A stretch of DNA of 64,000 bases from Theristus sp. LFF4_11. Lineage: Eukaryota; Nematoda; Chromadorea; Monhysterida; Xyalidae. Where the stretch lies: positions 1 through 64,000 of the forward strand of contig JASANC010001614.1 of assembly GCA_030248135.1 (NCBI GenBank), read 5' to 3'. The notes beneath the pieces were generated by a model. The model did not search any database. It had not been told where the DNA came from and worked only from the letters and a program-made list of their open reading frames with translations. This document shows positions 13,101 through 23,766 of this stretch, piece by piece (position 1 is the stretch's first letter; every line of letters starts with the position of its first letter). Made by a program: the position numbers and the translations under genes.

Positions 13101-14490
13101 AATGGTACGACCGCTCGCGAGCATCAGTCGCTGCCGAACGTGCTCGCGAAGAATGACGCTGAAAAAGTGTCGCCGGAGTCGATCATCTCCGCGCAGTCAA
13201 CGTCGATTCTACGCGGCAGCAAAGCGAAAGAGAAGTACAGAGCGGCACGACGGCAGCGAATGCAACCGCAGAACACCAGTTCCACAACGGTGATGTTCAC
13301 CAGTGTGCTTCAGTGCGAGCAACACCAACAGTCGTCCAGCGGTCACCAGTTGTTCCATCGCAAACGACGCCGCACACGCAGCGGCCACGGCAGTCATCAG
13401 CGGCACTACCGGCTGTCAACAAGTCTTGTTAGTGGTTGTAGATGGTTTTCAATTTCAAATCTCTTTCAGGGCTATGAGCGAAAATCTGAAAGTAATACTA
13501 CACTGAGGAATAAGTTTCAGCAAAAACTTCTCAACAACTTGTTCAGCTTGTGCTTTTTTTGCTTTTTTGAGCTCAACAACTATTTTATTTCGCATTGTGT
13601 GTGCGCTGCTTGGACACGAAGGAAATCCACTTTTGCGCTTTATGAGAAAATCGACCGCCATTTCATGAATTTCATTGTTTCTCCTCTTGTAGGTCATCGT
13701 GGTGATGCTGCTGTTCCTGTCGGTCGAAGGGCCGCAGAACGTGTTCCTCGTCTACTTCGACATCGACGGCTCCGCGCTCTTGTTCTGCTATTCGCATCTG
13801 CTCGAGTGCATCGAGATCACGACCATTCTGTACAGCTCGCTGAATCTCGCCATCTTCTGCGGCACCTCCGCTGATTTTCGTCGACAATTCGTCGCGATCT
13901 GCGTTCGCCTCGCTCGCAGGACAATTCGGCTGTGTCACCTGAACAGCAAACCGTCGCCGTCGTCAGCGCCACTGGCAGCGGCCTCGACGACCAAGAACAT
14001 CCCTATTCAACCACCGATAGTGTCGTCATTCGCGCATCGCGCACGCGCGAAAACCATATCAGTGGCGTCGGCGACACGCGAGCAGAACGCCGATTGCGCC
14101 GGTCACCATTATCGGCGACACGAGCGCGTCTCACCGATCGGCTCGGCCAACATTGAGAAGCGCGTTGTGTACAGACGGCAACGCTCGTTGCTGCTGATGG
14201 ACGGCATCGGCGAAACAGTCGACAGCGCGCCCCCGGTACACCGCCCGTCACGCAACGCCACTGTGCAGCACGCGCACGTACAACGCCGCATCAGTTGCCC
14301 GCATCCGATTGAACAAGCAACAAGCAACACCGACGATAACGACCGCTACGCAAACAAACCACTGTTGTTGCCATCCGCATCCGCTTCCATAGAACAGTGC
14401 AAGAAGCAGCGGAAGAAAGTGCTCGAATTTGAAAATTATCAAGTGCAGGCGAAACTGGTCCTGGCAACCGACCACAGCACGCTCGTTTAG
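10195..14490 (+). CDS. DMSR/FMRFamide-receptor-like neuropeptide GPCR
   Basis: Six coding exons join in frame: 10195-10374, 10847-11112, 11611-11775, 12645-12828, 13056-13427 and 13693-14490. All introns are GT..AG, giving 654 residues. TM1 is about residues 34-56 (HLYLTAVLCVAGPIGHAFVI); TM2 is in the first part of exon 2; TM3 ends AVWMVVAVSIVRTFSFTR; TM4 is in exon 3 and TM5 in exon 4. A 124-residue intracellular loop 3 fills exon 5. TM6 starts VIVVMLLFLSVEGPQNVFLV and TM7 reads TTILYSSLNLAIFCGTSADF, followed by FRRQF and a long basic tail. The E-G-P-Q in TM6, the SSLN..F..FRR end of TM7 and the lack of NPxxY fit the myosuppressin/FLP-receptor branch. The DRY motif is replaced by I-V-R-T. 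Family membership is an inference from motifs; the ligand is unknown. Introns 2 and 3 carry MITEs. Confidence 0.82.
11486..11597. mobile_element. MITE M1, copy 2 (left end lost), in receptor intron 2
   Basis: Contains GTGATGCATGCTTTCTGTGC and its inverted partner GCATGCATCACGTGATCAC, then CCAATCAGCTGATTCCCTGT. The left terminal segment is missing. It ends about 15 bp before the acceptor of exon 3, so the MITE lies within the presumed branch-point region. Confidence 0.7.
12184..12445. mobile_element. MITE family M2, copy 1, in receptor intron 3
   Basis: The terminal inverted repeat CCGTAAAGTCTTGCATATAA at the left matches TTATATGCAAGACTTTACGG at the right, and both ends are flanked by TA. The interior contains repeated CTTATAAGAC words. 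It is 262 bp long and non-coding. A fragment of the same family lies at 56160-56275. Confidence 0.8.
12459..12624. mobile_element. MITE M1, copy 3, best preserved (TA target duplication)
   Basis: The ends CAGTCCAACTCTGAATT and AATTTAGAGTTCGACTG are inverted and are flanked on both sides by TA. CAGT..ACTG ends with a TA duplication are typical of the Tc1/mariner group. Subterminal blocks AATCAGCTGATTGGTTGGTG and CACCAACCAATCAGCTGATT extend the palindrome across almost the whole 166 bp. It lies 20 bp before exon 4 of the receptor. Confidence 0.85.
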
Positions 14491-14655
14491 AGCACTCTCG
14501 CTTTCGGGGAAACAAGCCGAGTGCGATGATAATGAGTTGTGTTTAATAGCTGCATGTACATTATATATACAATACACATTTTAACAATTGTAAACTGTTA
14601 CAAGCGGTCGCTTTTGTCATGTTAACTGGTGCATATGATGTGATGAATGCTTGTT

Positions 14656-14661
14656 AATAAA
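14656..14661 (+). promoter_or_regulatory. Probable polyadenylation signal of the first receptor gene
   Basis: AATAAA lies 166 bases after the stop codon at 14490 and is the first such hexamer downstream of it. It implies a short 3' untranslated region. Cleavage would occur roughly 10-30 bases later. Confidence 0.5.
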
Positions 14662-15047
14662 ATTGGTCAAGTGGAACGTAATATAAAGACGTTTGCAAAT
14701 AGCCGATCAGCTAAGAACACAGTGTATATATCAGATATTTGGAATATCACGAGACTTTCAGTCTTTATGTTTCATAAAGTCTTTCTTTGTCTTTCTTTAC
14801 TTGTGTTTCATTGAGAAAAGGTTGCGGAAACATTAGTGCACGTTCCCGGCTGCAGCTCCTTCTGATGTGACCTCTGACCTGCCAGCTGATGTGTCCGCTG
14901 ATGTGCGCACAAAAATTTTCAAAAAAGTACAATGTCCGCTAAAATACCCGTTCATTATTCCCAGAATCAATGAGCCTACATATTGTGTAGCATCTTTCCA
15001 GATCTTTCTGGATTAAATATAATTCGCAGCCATCAAAATCATTAGGT
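14662..15047. other. Intergenic spacer between the two receptor genes
   Basis: About 390 bases without coding potential. The 5' region of the second receptor gene must lie here or upstream, but no core promoter motif is certain. Confidence 0.4.
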
Positions 15048-17664
15048 ATGTCATTGAGCAATGTTCATGGAGACGACATCAATGACTCTATCGACGGCGC
15101 ATTGCACAATGTGTCAGCAGTAATGCCATCAATGCCTAACGTTAGCAGTGAATGCGTTGACTATAACAAGCTGCTGGAACTGGCGAACGCCGCAAACGGC
15201 TATTTCGTGGATCCGACGCGACTCGCAGCTGTGCGACATCTCTTAGCTGCTGCTTACTCGGCAGTGTTTTTCGTCGGTTTCGTCGCGAACACGGGCGTCA
15301 TCGTGACAATCCTGCGACGCAGTCGATATCGCCGCTCGCGCAACATCTTTCTGCTGAATCTGATGATCGCTGATCTGTTGCTCGCGTGCTCAGTGCTGCC
15401 GATCACCCCGCACTACATCATTCGCAAACGATGGCTGTTTGGCTGGTTCGCCTGTAAAGCGCTCTCATGCGTTCAGGTACATGTACAGTTTATCTCGCTA
15501 ATATATGCAACAAGGTGATTTGGTGGCCATTGCAATTCTCAGCGCTGATTGGTTGGTCATCACGTCATGTTGCATGTATTTACCAGATGGACTGTATATA
15601 GTCCAACTCTAAATTACAGGCAAAATCAGCTGAAAGGTGGTGACGTGATGCACGCTTTCTGTGCAGGACAGACTTCGCCTCCACAGCAATGCCTACGCAC
15701 CGAAAGCATGCATCACACGTGATCGCCAACCAATCAGTTGATTGGCTACAATTTAGAGAGTTCAACCGTTTACTGTCAAGTGCTCAATTTTCGTAGCGTA
15801 TAGTCCATGTACACTCAACATTATTCCTTCTCAGTGCGCCTGTTGTTTCCGCTGCAGAGCATCGCCGTGACGGTGTGCATCGCGAGCATGACCGTCATCA
15901 TCTTCGACAAGTACCAGCACATCACGAATCTGACGCGTCCGCCAACGTGCCCGCGCACGGCCGCTCGTGTCACCGCGTACGTCTGGCTGGCGGCCGCGAC
16001 GTTCAGCGTGCCGTTCTTCCTGTCGACCGATCTCGTCGCGGGCGCCTCGTTCACTGAGTTCGGCGCCAGCGGCCTCTGCGGCGAGTTCTGCGTCGACAGC
16101 AACTGGTCGACGACGCTGACGCAACGTCTGTACGGCCTGATGACGGTCGTCGTGACGATGGTCGTGCCGTTGAGCGTCATCGTCTACTGCTACTGGCGCA
16201 TGCTCCGGCGCATACAACGCGATCTACTCGACGATCACCATCGACTGTCGCAGTCGGCACAAGGCGACGGCCTGTATACGAACGCCAATCAGCGGCGGCG
16301 AACGCGCGCCCGCAAACGCCGCGCCCAGTTGATCTCGATGAGCGTCATCGTCGCGTTCACCATCGGCTGGCTGCCGTTGACCACCAGGAATCTGCTGAAC
16401 GACATGGGCACAGGTGCACACCACTGCTAATTGTGCATGTACAGTCGATCTCTAAATTATAGGCAATCCTCTGATTGGTTGGTGGTGCACACGTGCATGC
16501 ATGCTTTCTATGTGGCGATCTTACTGTGGAGGTGGGGAGCTTGTCCTGCGCAGAACGTGTGCTTCACGTCATCACCAACTATTAATCAGCTGATTGCTTG
16601 TAAGTTAGTCAGAAAACGCCTGTCGCAAACACAGAAAACAGTTGTTCGCTCAGCAAAAATCTCAGCAAATTGTTAAGTTATCGCCCGGTGCTGATACCGA
16701 GCTCTGCAAGAATTTCATTGGACCGTTCAGTTCATCGAGATCAGCCAGTTGCACAGAGTACGCACGGTTCTTGAGGTATCTCGGCAAAAAGAAATCGCCA
16801 GAATCAAATCAGGCGCTCTCTGTAACCACACGACTCATAGCCCACGTCGACTGGTGAGTTTGCTTTGAAGCGGGGTCGCGCAGGGTCCACCATGACCATG
16901 CGGCCGGCCACTTTTCAGATGTGTTCGAAGTCGCGTTCATCCACAAGCACCGCATCACCGTCTCACTGGCGGTGCATTTCATCGCGATGACCACGGTCGC
17001 CTGGAATCCACTGCTCGTCTATTGGCTGACGAACAAAGGACGACGTCGCCGAAAGGCGAATTGGGTCCGACGGTATCGGTCGTCGCAAAGACAGGCGACC
17101 TCCGGTCTGCGAGCAGTGCTAGCCGGCAATGGCGGCGCCCTGAATGCGAGCGTGGCCGTTGAGCCGGTCGCACAACAGCAACAACGATGCAAAAAACTCT
17201 CAATGCCAACCATTGTCCGTCATAAATTGACGATGAACAACACTGCTGAAACAACAACGCCAATCCGCAAGCGATCGTCGTCGGAGCGCTTGAAGAAGAG
17301 TGCAACACCACCGCACGTGACAGACGACGTACGGACGTCTCATAGCGCGTGCAATCTGATGAGCCGAGTCGTGCGGCAACCGAGCGAACGACGAATGCTC
17401 TTCACGAGACGACTGCATTCGGCGATTACGGACGACTCTTCGAACGTCGCAAAACCAGCAGTGAACGTTGCTAACAATAACAACTGCAACGGACGATCAA
17501 ACTCGGACACGTCGTACAACTTTCGCATCTACAACGATGAGCACACAGCGCTCAGCCGACCGGAAATCTTGTTTGGCCTGTTGATACCGACGTTGGTGTT
17601 CGACAAGACGAAGATGCGTGTGTTCAGCGCGCAATATCGCACGATTCGATGCGCTCACTTTTGA
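15048..17664 (+). CDS. NPY/NPF-like neuropeptide GPCR
   Basis: Three exons join in frame: 15048-15476, 15858-16413 and 16919-17664. Introns are GT..AG and the product is 576 residues. The N-terminus carries likely N-glycosylation sites (NVS). TM1 contains FVANTGVIVTIL; TM2 has LNLMIADLLLACSVLP; TM3 ends IIFDKYQHI, so D-K-Y replaces DRY. TM4 is AYVWLAAATFSVPFFL. Extracellular loop 2 has C-G-E-F-C..N-W, a pattern seen in NPF/NPY-type receptors. TM6 is AFTIGWLPL (W-L-P) and TM7 is WNPLLVYW (NPxxY-like). The C-terminal tail of about 190 residues is basic and Ser-rich. Likely a Gi/o-coupled neuropeptide receptor at the plasma membrane; the ligand is an inference. Both introns contain M1 MITEs. It lies 557 bases after the first receptor on the same strand, without sequence similarity suggesting recent duplication. 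Confidence 0.85.
15600..15768. mobile_element. MITE M1, copy 4, in intron 1 of the second receptor
   Basis: Begins GTCCAACTCTAAATTACAGG and ends AATTTAGAGAGTTCAACCG, with inner blocks GTGATGCACGCTTTCTGTGC and GAAAGCATGCATCAC inverted. A further half-copy of the subterminal block (GCTGATTGGTTGGTCATCAC) lies just upstream at about 15541. Confidence 0.75.
16442..16610. mobile_element. MITE M1, copy 5, in intron 2 of the second receptor
   Basis: Starts CAGTCGATCTCTAAATTATA next to TA and ends with AATCAGCTGATTGCTTGTAA. It is more diverged than the copy at 12459. It starts about 30 bp after the end of exon 2. Confidence 0.7.
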
Positions 17665-18903
17665 TTAGGTACTGTTGTACCGTTCATTACTGTACTACGC
17701 AGTGAAAGATGTGGATGAAAGTTTTTTTTTTGGCGTGATACGTTGTTTTTTTTCGCCGATCATCATCAATATCTTTTACCTTTCGTTCGCCCCGCATCTT
17801 ACATGTATTCCGCTCATTGGTTGACAAAAAAACTCCATTTTCCATTGACCAACAGAAGCGACAAAACTATGTTTTCGTTTCGTTTTTTATTGTACTTTTC
17901 GATTCACAATTTTCTTTGAAAGCAAATCAAAAGAAAGCAACTGTGTGATCCACTCGAGTCTAACAAAACGCCTCAGAACAACAGAATACCTCAAAGTAAG
18001 TGGAATCAAAAAAGGAAATAACATGAAAATATGTCGTGTGAATTTGTTGCTTGTTAAGCTAACATGGAATACAAAAATGCTACTGTAGGTTTCATTGCTT
18101 CCACAGAGAATGATTAAAAAACGTCAACAAGACCGTCAACGTTGCACGACCGCTTGGCAACACTGGAAGTGTGACTACTGGCGCGTGTGACACTGAAACT
18201 GTGATCAGCACCTGGACTGAATGACTGATCGGCTGTGGCAACATACAGTGGGACACAGAGCTCACAGCCTTTGGAACAATAAAAAGTGGTGAATTGAAGG
18301 AGAAACTGATAATGTAACGGTGAATGAAATCAGTTTATCGTTCTGATCGTTCTGGTTCGTTTTCTGTTTATTTTCCGCATCGACAAGCTTTACAGATATT
18401 GGTTTCCGACACTTCTCCACAGACGGGTAGATGTTGTGCGTGTGCAGCTGCTGCAACCATACCAGTGGAATAGATTTTTGTTGAAGATGCATGTGCATTT
18501 ATTCCTTTCACAATGTAGCGGATTTTTGATGGAGATACATGTGCATTCCTTTCATAATGTAGCACTCCGACACGACACCCCCCCAAACACCCCACAAATA
18601 ACGGCTTATACCTTCAAGCAAAATCGCCAAAAATCGGGCTCGACACCTGGTCCAAACTTTGCTCTTCGAGCTCTGGCCTAAAAATGAAAATTGTCAAAAA
18701 AATTCTGCCAAAATCAAACGAACTCTTTACAAAAGTCCACAGGAACTGCTGGGCAGTACCGAAGATGAGGGAGATGGTGGATGTACCCCCTAGCCCGAAG
18801 TTGCGCCTTGTGGGGGGGGGGGGGGTCCGTGACACCCACCCCGTAAATCCGGGACCCCCCGCGGGTACGTGCCGCAAGCCCCACCCCCTTCCTGACTCGG
18901 CAC
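17665..18903. other. No gene recognised; 3' flank of the second receptor gene
   Basis: AT-rich DNA with a small direct repeat near 18489-18560 (ATTCCTTTCANAATGTAGC twice) and a G run at 18813. Untranslated sequence of the receptor gene probably occupies the first part. Confidence 0.4.
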
Positions 18904-19482
18904 TAGGGTTGTTAAAAAAATAAAAATCGTCATTTTTTTTAAATTAAAAAAAATTCAAAAATCAAAGTTGTGCTAAATCAACCAGAGAGTTCGAAGAACC
19001 ACATTTGATGTGAAATCGCCTCCCGAATGACTCCCGTGTGGCGGAACTTTCCAGATTTTGTTTGGGTAACCTCATTTACTCCTTTTCCATACCGTTACCG
19101 TACCTCTTGTGTTTTGACCCCCATAACGTCACTAATTGTCCCCAGCCCAAGTGAAAATACACATACCGGCTTGAAATTCGATCAATTCTTTTGATGTGTC
19201 GCGACGGCAAGGCACGAAACAGCAACCAGACAACGTAACGCTTGCAAACGGAGCAGCTCAGACGCTCAAATTTAGATTGCGAGGCGAATCGTCACCTTAT
19301 CTGCATTGAAAATGGTAAGCCAACCTTTGGGACGCTCAAAAACTTCATCGCAGATGTTGTTGAAGCCTGAAATCAGTCGGTAAAACAGTCCAAAATCGAC
19401 TGCTAAAGGTTTTACGAGGTAATATCAAAGAAAATTTTTGTTAAACTTTCGAAAAAATTGTGCCAAAATTAAGGTTTTCAGA
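18904..19482 (+). mobile_element. R1 element, right end missing
   Basis: Starts with the R1 terminus TAGGGTTGTTAAA and follows the complete R1 at 22924 up to GGTTTTCAGAGC. There it breaks directly into R3 sequence, so about 130 bp of the right end is lost. Non-coding. Confidence 0.8.
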
Positions 19483-19944
19483 GCGGGGGGGGTCCAACCT
19501 ATGGTAACGTGGGACCCCTGGGATCCCATGGGGGTGCATTTTTTCAAAAATTTCTGTGGGGGGGGGGGTGTACCCCACCCCCCATGATATTTTTTTGCTT
19601 TAATTTTGAAGGAAAAACGCTAAATTTTGCTGCAAAATCTTTGAAATTACAATGAAGATGGTCAAGTTATCATATATTCAGCTTATATTATGGACTTTAT
19701 AGACAAAAAATCATGATTTTCGAAAAAAATTTGAGGGTGTGCAGAAAATTTTGAGGGGGGGGTCTCCGCCAGACAAAATTTCATGGGGGGTGTGGGGGGG
19801 ATGTCGGCCAAATTTTCGATGGGGGGGGGGTGCCCGGTTTTAGGGGGGGTGGGACGGTGCCCCCCCCCACCCCCCCCCACCCGACGGTCTCTGGTGCTCT
19901 GGGGGGGTGTACCGTACCCCCCCCCCCCCCCGCCCACGGTACTG
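19483..19944 (-). mobile_element. R3 element, one end truncated
   Basis: Shares TCCAACCTATGGTAACGTGG, the ACAATGAAGATGGTCAAGTT block and ATTTTGTCTGGCGGAGACCC (reverse) with the complete R3 at 24050-24601. It ends GCCCACGGTACTG, the R3 terminus. The other terminus is missing where it meets R1. Internal G runs are longer than in the other copy. Confidence 0.75.
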
Positions 19945-19962
19945 GTTGGGGGGGGGCCGGGG

Positions 19963-20524
19963 TAGGGTTGTTAAAAAAAACAAAAATCGTCATTTTTGTT
20001 TAAAAAAATTTTTTTTTTTAATTTCAAAAATCAAAGTTGTGCTAAATCAATCAGGGAGTCCGAAGAACCACATATGATATGCAAGCGCCTCCCGAATGAC
20101 TCCCATATGACGGAACTTTGCAGATTTTGTTTTGGTGACCTCAATTACCCCTTTTCCAAACCGTCACCATGCCTCTTCTTGTGTTTTGACCTCCAAAACG
20201 TCACTAATTGTCCCCAGCTAAACTAATGCTAAAGTGAAGACAAACATACCGCCTTGAAATTCGATCAATTCTTCTGATGGTGTTGCGACGACACGACACG
20301 AAGCAGCAAGCAACCAGACAACGTAGCGCTTGCAAACGGAGCAGCGAGCACAATCGGACGCTCTGCGAGGCGAATCGTCACCTTATCTGCATCGGAAATG
20401 GTAGGCCAAGCTTTGGGACGCTCAAAAACTTCATCGCAGATGTTGTCGTAGCCTAAAATCAGTCGGTAAAACGGCCCAAAATCGACTGCTAAAGGTTTTA
20501 CAAGGTATAATCAAAGAAAATTAT
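19963..20524 (+). mobile_element. R1 element, right end missing
   Basis: Starts TAGGGTTGTTAAA and matches R1 through TTTTACAAGGTATAATCAAA, then changes to unrelated DNA. It is closer to the copy at 22924 than to the copy at 18904. Confidence 0.8.
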
Positions 20525-21331
20525 TTGTGTAGGCCAGATCTTGTGCAACCTTTTGCTACCTTGAACTGTGTCATCTTCGCCTTGGAACTAATCGTCAAAA
20601 TCTCAAAAAACAAAGATACTCACCATGGATGGATCGTCGCATAACATGCATGCACATTGCACTACACGGCACTGCGCGGGCCACGGCAACTTCAATGTCA
20701 TTTTGATTCTCTCAAGACTCAGTTGAATGAAACGTTTCTTTTTTTGCGACAGTCACCCATCGATTCCATTTTAGTGATCGTTCATGTCAATTTGATTTTA
20801 GAATTTTCATGATTGAAAAACAAGAACTAAATTGTCAGCATTCTTGAATATACACTGACCAAAACAGTCCTCGTTCTCCAAATCAATTAAAAGAGGTGAA
20901 TCGAATGAGTATTTTCGAATCAGCTGTTTTTCATTTTATTTTTCACCAACACCAACACTAAATGCCCAAAGAAGTCCAACCGACACGATGTAAAGAAATT
21001 GGGAACCTTTTCGCAGTAATTCGGTTGTCCACGATGAGAAATGCACTGCTGATCAATTTTTTTATGCTGCTCGACACAAATTTATCTGTCGACAGCCGAA
21101 AGAAACAAAACAAACAAAACAACAAGCTTGCAACACGAAGAAACAGACCAGAACGCCAAAGCAAACCGCAAACTGACAAATAGTCCTAGTCTTAGTTGGG
21201 TATATTTATGTTGCCTGAACGTTCAAGACGGGAGGGGAGCTGCGCCTGCGCCGTTTAAAGTTGTAGGCGCACGCACCCCCCTCCCCCTCAGCCAAAAATC
21301 CTGCCCGTGCACGGGCAGATACCCGTGTACC
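20525..21331. other. No gene recognised
   Basis: AT-rich sequence without recognisable genes or repeats from this window. The last part holds a 14-bp palindrome, GCCCGTGCACGGGC, at about 21303-21316, next to the R2 insertion. Confidence 0.45.
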
Positions 21332-22375
21332 TAGGGTTAGGGGCTTTGAAAAAAAAAATTTTTTTTATTTTTTTTTCGTTTTTTTTTAAAAAAATTTGGA
21401 TTTTTTTTTTCAAACTTAAAAAAAAAATTTGAAGAATTTTTCTTCTACTTTGCTCTGAAAATTCGATTTATGGCATAATTTTTTGAAAGTTCAAACCAAA
21501 TTTTCTTCCCAACTTCTTTGTGTGCTTAGGTACATGTCATTATTTGGTCATTTTGACCGACGTACTCCATGTTTTTCGATTTGGATGACTTCTAGAGTCA
21601 ATTTTTAGCGTTGAAATGACTTAACTGAATTGAGATATCGTTTCAGAAATCGTTTTCTTGCAACTTAGAACATGTTTTTTCAGTCGGTAGGCCATGAGAT
21701 GAACATGATATCTTGTTGATTGGCGTACGTTATAGGTCTACAATGGAGTTGTGCGATATATTGTCAAACAATTGGAGCGGGGATGTTGGTTAATACCACA
21801 TCACACGACCGTTTTTCAGATACCCGATAACATGGCCACATGTTAAAACTTGCGTGCTGAGCTAAACTAACGTGTTAAACTTGCGTCTGTCAGTTGCCCG
21901 CAACGTGATCGCGAAATCATGGTACGTGTTTTCGATACGATGATTTGAAGAGTGGGCTCTCGCCATGTGGCAGATAGCATAGCTGGTTGAACCTGAAAGT
22001 AAGTGTCTTGGGGGGGGGGCGACCGGGTCGACAGGGGTTGCCGACTTAGCTACAGCAAACAGGAATTTTTGAACACAGTCAAATTTTGGTAATTTTCTAA
22101 AGAGGAACAACTAAGAACGGTTCAATATTCAAGTACACGTCGAAAATTGTCCTGTTTTACTGTTGAAAATGCAACTTTCCCTCTATGAAATGGACATAAT
22201 TTCAATAAAACACGATTTTCGCTCTTATAGTTTTCCGGATCGTTCTGAAAATAGTCTAGATGAACTCAGCTCGACGAGACGCTTCGAACAAACCTAACTT
22301 GTAAAAAAAAATTAAAAAAAAATAATTTTTTTTTAATTTAAAAAAAAATCCGGATTTTTTTTTCCCCTAACCCTC
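21332..22375 (+). mobile_element. R2 element, complete, 8-bp target duplication CGTGTACC
   Basis: The left end is TAGGGTTAGGGGC and the right end is CCCCTAACCCTC (last base changed from A). Exact copies of CGTGTACC flank it at 21324-21331 and 22376-22383. Short YAGNG-type ends with an 8-bp duplication are the hallmark of hAT transposons. It is 1044 bp long, AT-rich next to both ends, and codes for no transposase, so it must be moved in trans. Confidence 0.88.
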
Positions 22376-22423
22376 CGTGTACCCCCCCCCCCTCCCCCCT
22401 TTACCTCGACGGCATGCGGTCGA

Positions 22424-22528
22424 TCCGGTACCGGTCGATCCGGTACGGTCGATCCGGTACCGGTCGATCCGGTACCGGTCGATCCGGTACCAGGTCGATC
22501 CGGTACTCGGTCGATCCGGTACCAATTA
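22424..22528. repeat. Tandem repeat of a 15-16 bp unit, GGTCGATCCGGTACC
   Basis: Seven or so copies, with one-base insertions or deletions between them. Each unit is built from two palindromes (GGTACC and CGATCCG-like). An inverted array of the same unit is at 24784-24945, and the DNA next to both arrays (GGTACCAATTNAAATTTTCA) is also shared. Confidence 0.9.
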
Positions 22529-22556
22529 AAATTTTCAACTGTTTTAGCATTCAATT

Positions 22557-23766
22557 CATAGTTGTTCTAGGGGGGGCCTGGGGCTGGGGGGGCCGGCCCC
22601 CCCCCCCCCCAAAAAATTTTTTGAATCTATCTCTATCAGACAGGTTTTTTCGGCTCAGCTATTATCTGTCCAAAAAAATTTTTCAGCCAGCTATCTATCT
22701 GAAAATTTTTGTCTTCGAAGACATAAAATGAGTCATTTTTTGACCAAAATTGACCATTTTTGCTCGTAATTCTTGAAAATTTCGCTAATTTTAGGTAAAA
22801 TTATATTTGATTTTTAGTGTATTTTTAGCATTATTTTGCTGTTTTTATAGCTTTTTAGCGTTTTAGCTATCTATCTATCAAATTTCAAAATTTTGACCGC
22901 CCCCCCCCCCCCAAAGTCACACGTAGGGTTGTTAAAAAAAACAAAAATCGTCATTTTTGTTTTTTTTTTTTAAATTTTTAAAAAAAAAAAAATTTCAAAA
23001 ATCAAAGTTGTGCTAAATCAATCAGGGAGTCCGAAGAACCACATATGATATGCAAGCGCCTCCCGAATGACACCCGTATGGCGGAACTTTGCAGATTTTG
23101 TTTTGGTGACCTCAATTACCCCTTTTCCAAACCGTCACCATGCCTCTTCTTGTGTTTTGACCTCCAAAACGTCACTAATTGTCCCCAGCTAAGCTAATGC
23201 TAAAGTGAAGACAAACATACCGCCTTGAAATTCGATCAATTCTTCTGATGGTGTCGCGACGACACGACACGAAGCAGCAACCAGACAACGTAGCGCTTGC
23301 AAACGGTGCAGCGAGCACAATCGGACGCTCTGCGAGGCTAATCGTCACCTTATCTGCATCGGAAATGGTAGGCTAAGCTTTGGGACGCTCAAAAACTTCA
23401 TCGCAGATGTTGTCGAAGCCTAAAATCAGTCGGTAAAACGGCCCAAAATCGACTGCTAAAGGTTTTACGAGGTATAATCAAAAAAAATTTTTGTTGAACT
23501 TTCGAAAAATTGTGCCAAAATTGAGGTTTTCAGAGCATATTAGAGGAAAATTTTTCGAATTTTTTTTAAAAAAAAAATCGGCATTTTTGTTTTTTTAATC
23601 ACTTTTTAAAAAAAAAAAATTTCATTTTTGTTTAACAACCCTAGTCACACGGCCCCCCCGCGGGCCGCGGCCCCCCCCAAAATTTTCCAGCTATCTATCT
23701 ATCTGGAAAATTTGCTCCAGCTATCTATATCGGCCCCCCCAACCCCTCGGCTCTGGAACAACTATG
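22557..23766. mobile_element. R4 element with an R1 element inside; target duplication ATTCAATT
   Basis: The ends CATAGTTGTTCTAG and CTGGAACAACTATG are inverted. ATTCAATT flanks it exactly at 22549-22556 and 23767-23774. The interior has CTATCTATC runs and G/C tracts. The R1 element at 22924-23643 with its 8-bp duplication accounts for 728 bp, leaving R4 at about 482 bp. A second R4, without R1, is at 27124-27554. Confidence 0.88.
22924..23643 (+). mobile_element. R1 element, complete, 8-bp target duplication GTCACACG
   Basis: Begins TAGGGTTGTTAAA and ends TTTAACAACCCTA (13-bp perfect inverted repeat). GTCACACG is present on both sides (22916-22923, 23644-23651). The empty site, AAAGTCACATGCCCC, exists in the other R4 copy near 27432, so insertion with duplication is directly shown. 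At 720 bp without coding capacity it is a non-autonomous hAT-type element, and the type copy for family R1. Confidence 0.92.

Noticed and set aside
21332..21345. TAGGGTTAGGGG as a telomere-like sequence
   Set aside because: It is the terminal inverted repeat of R2, with the complementary end and an 8-bp target duplication present.
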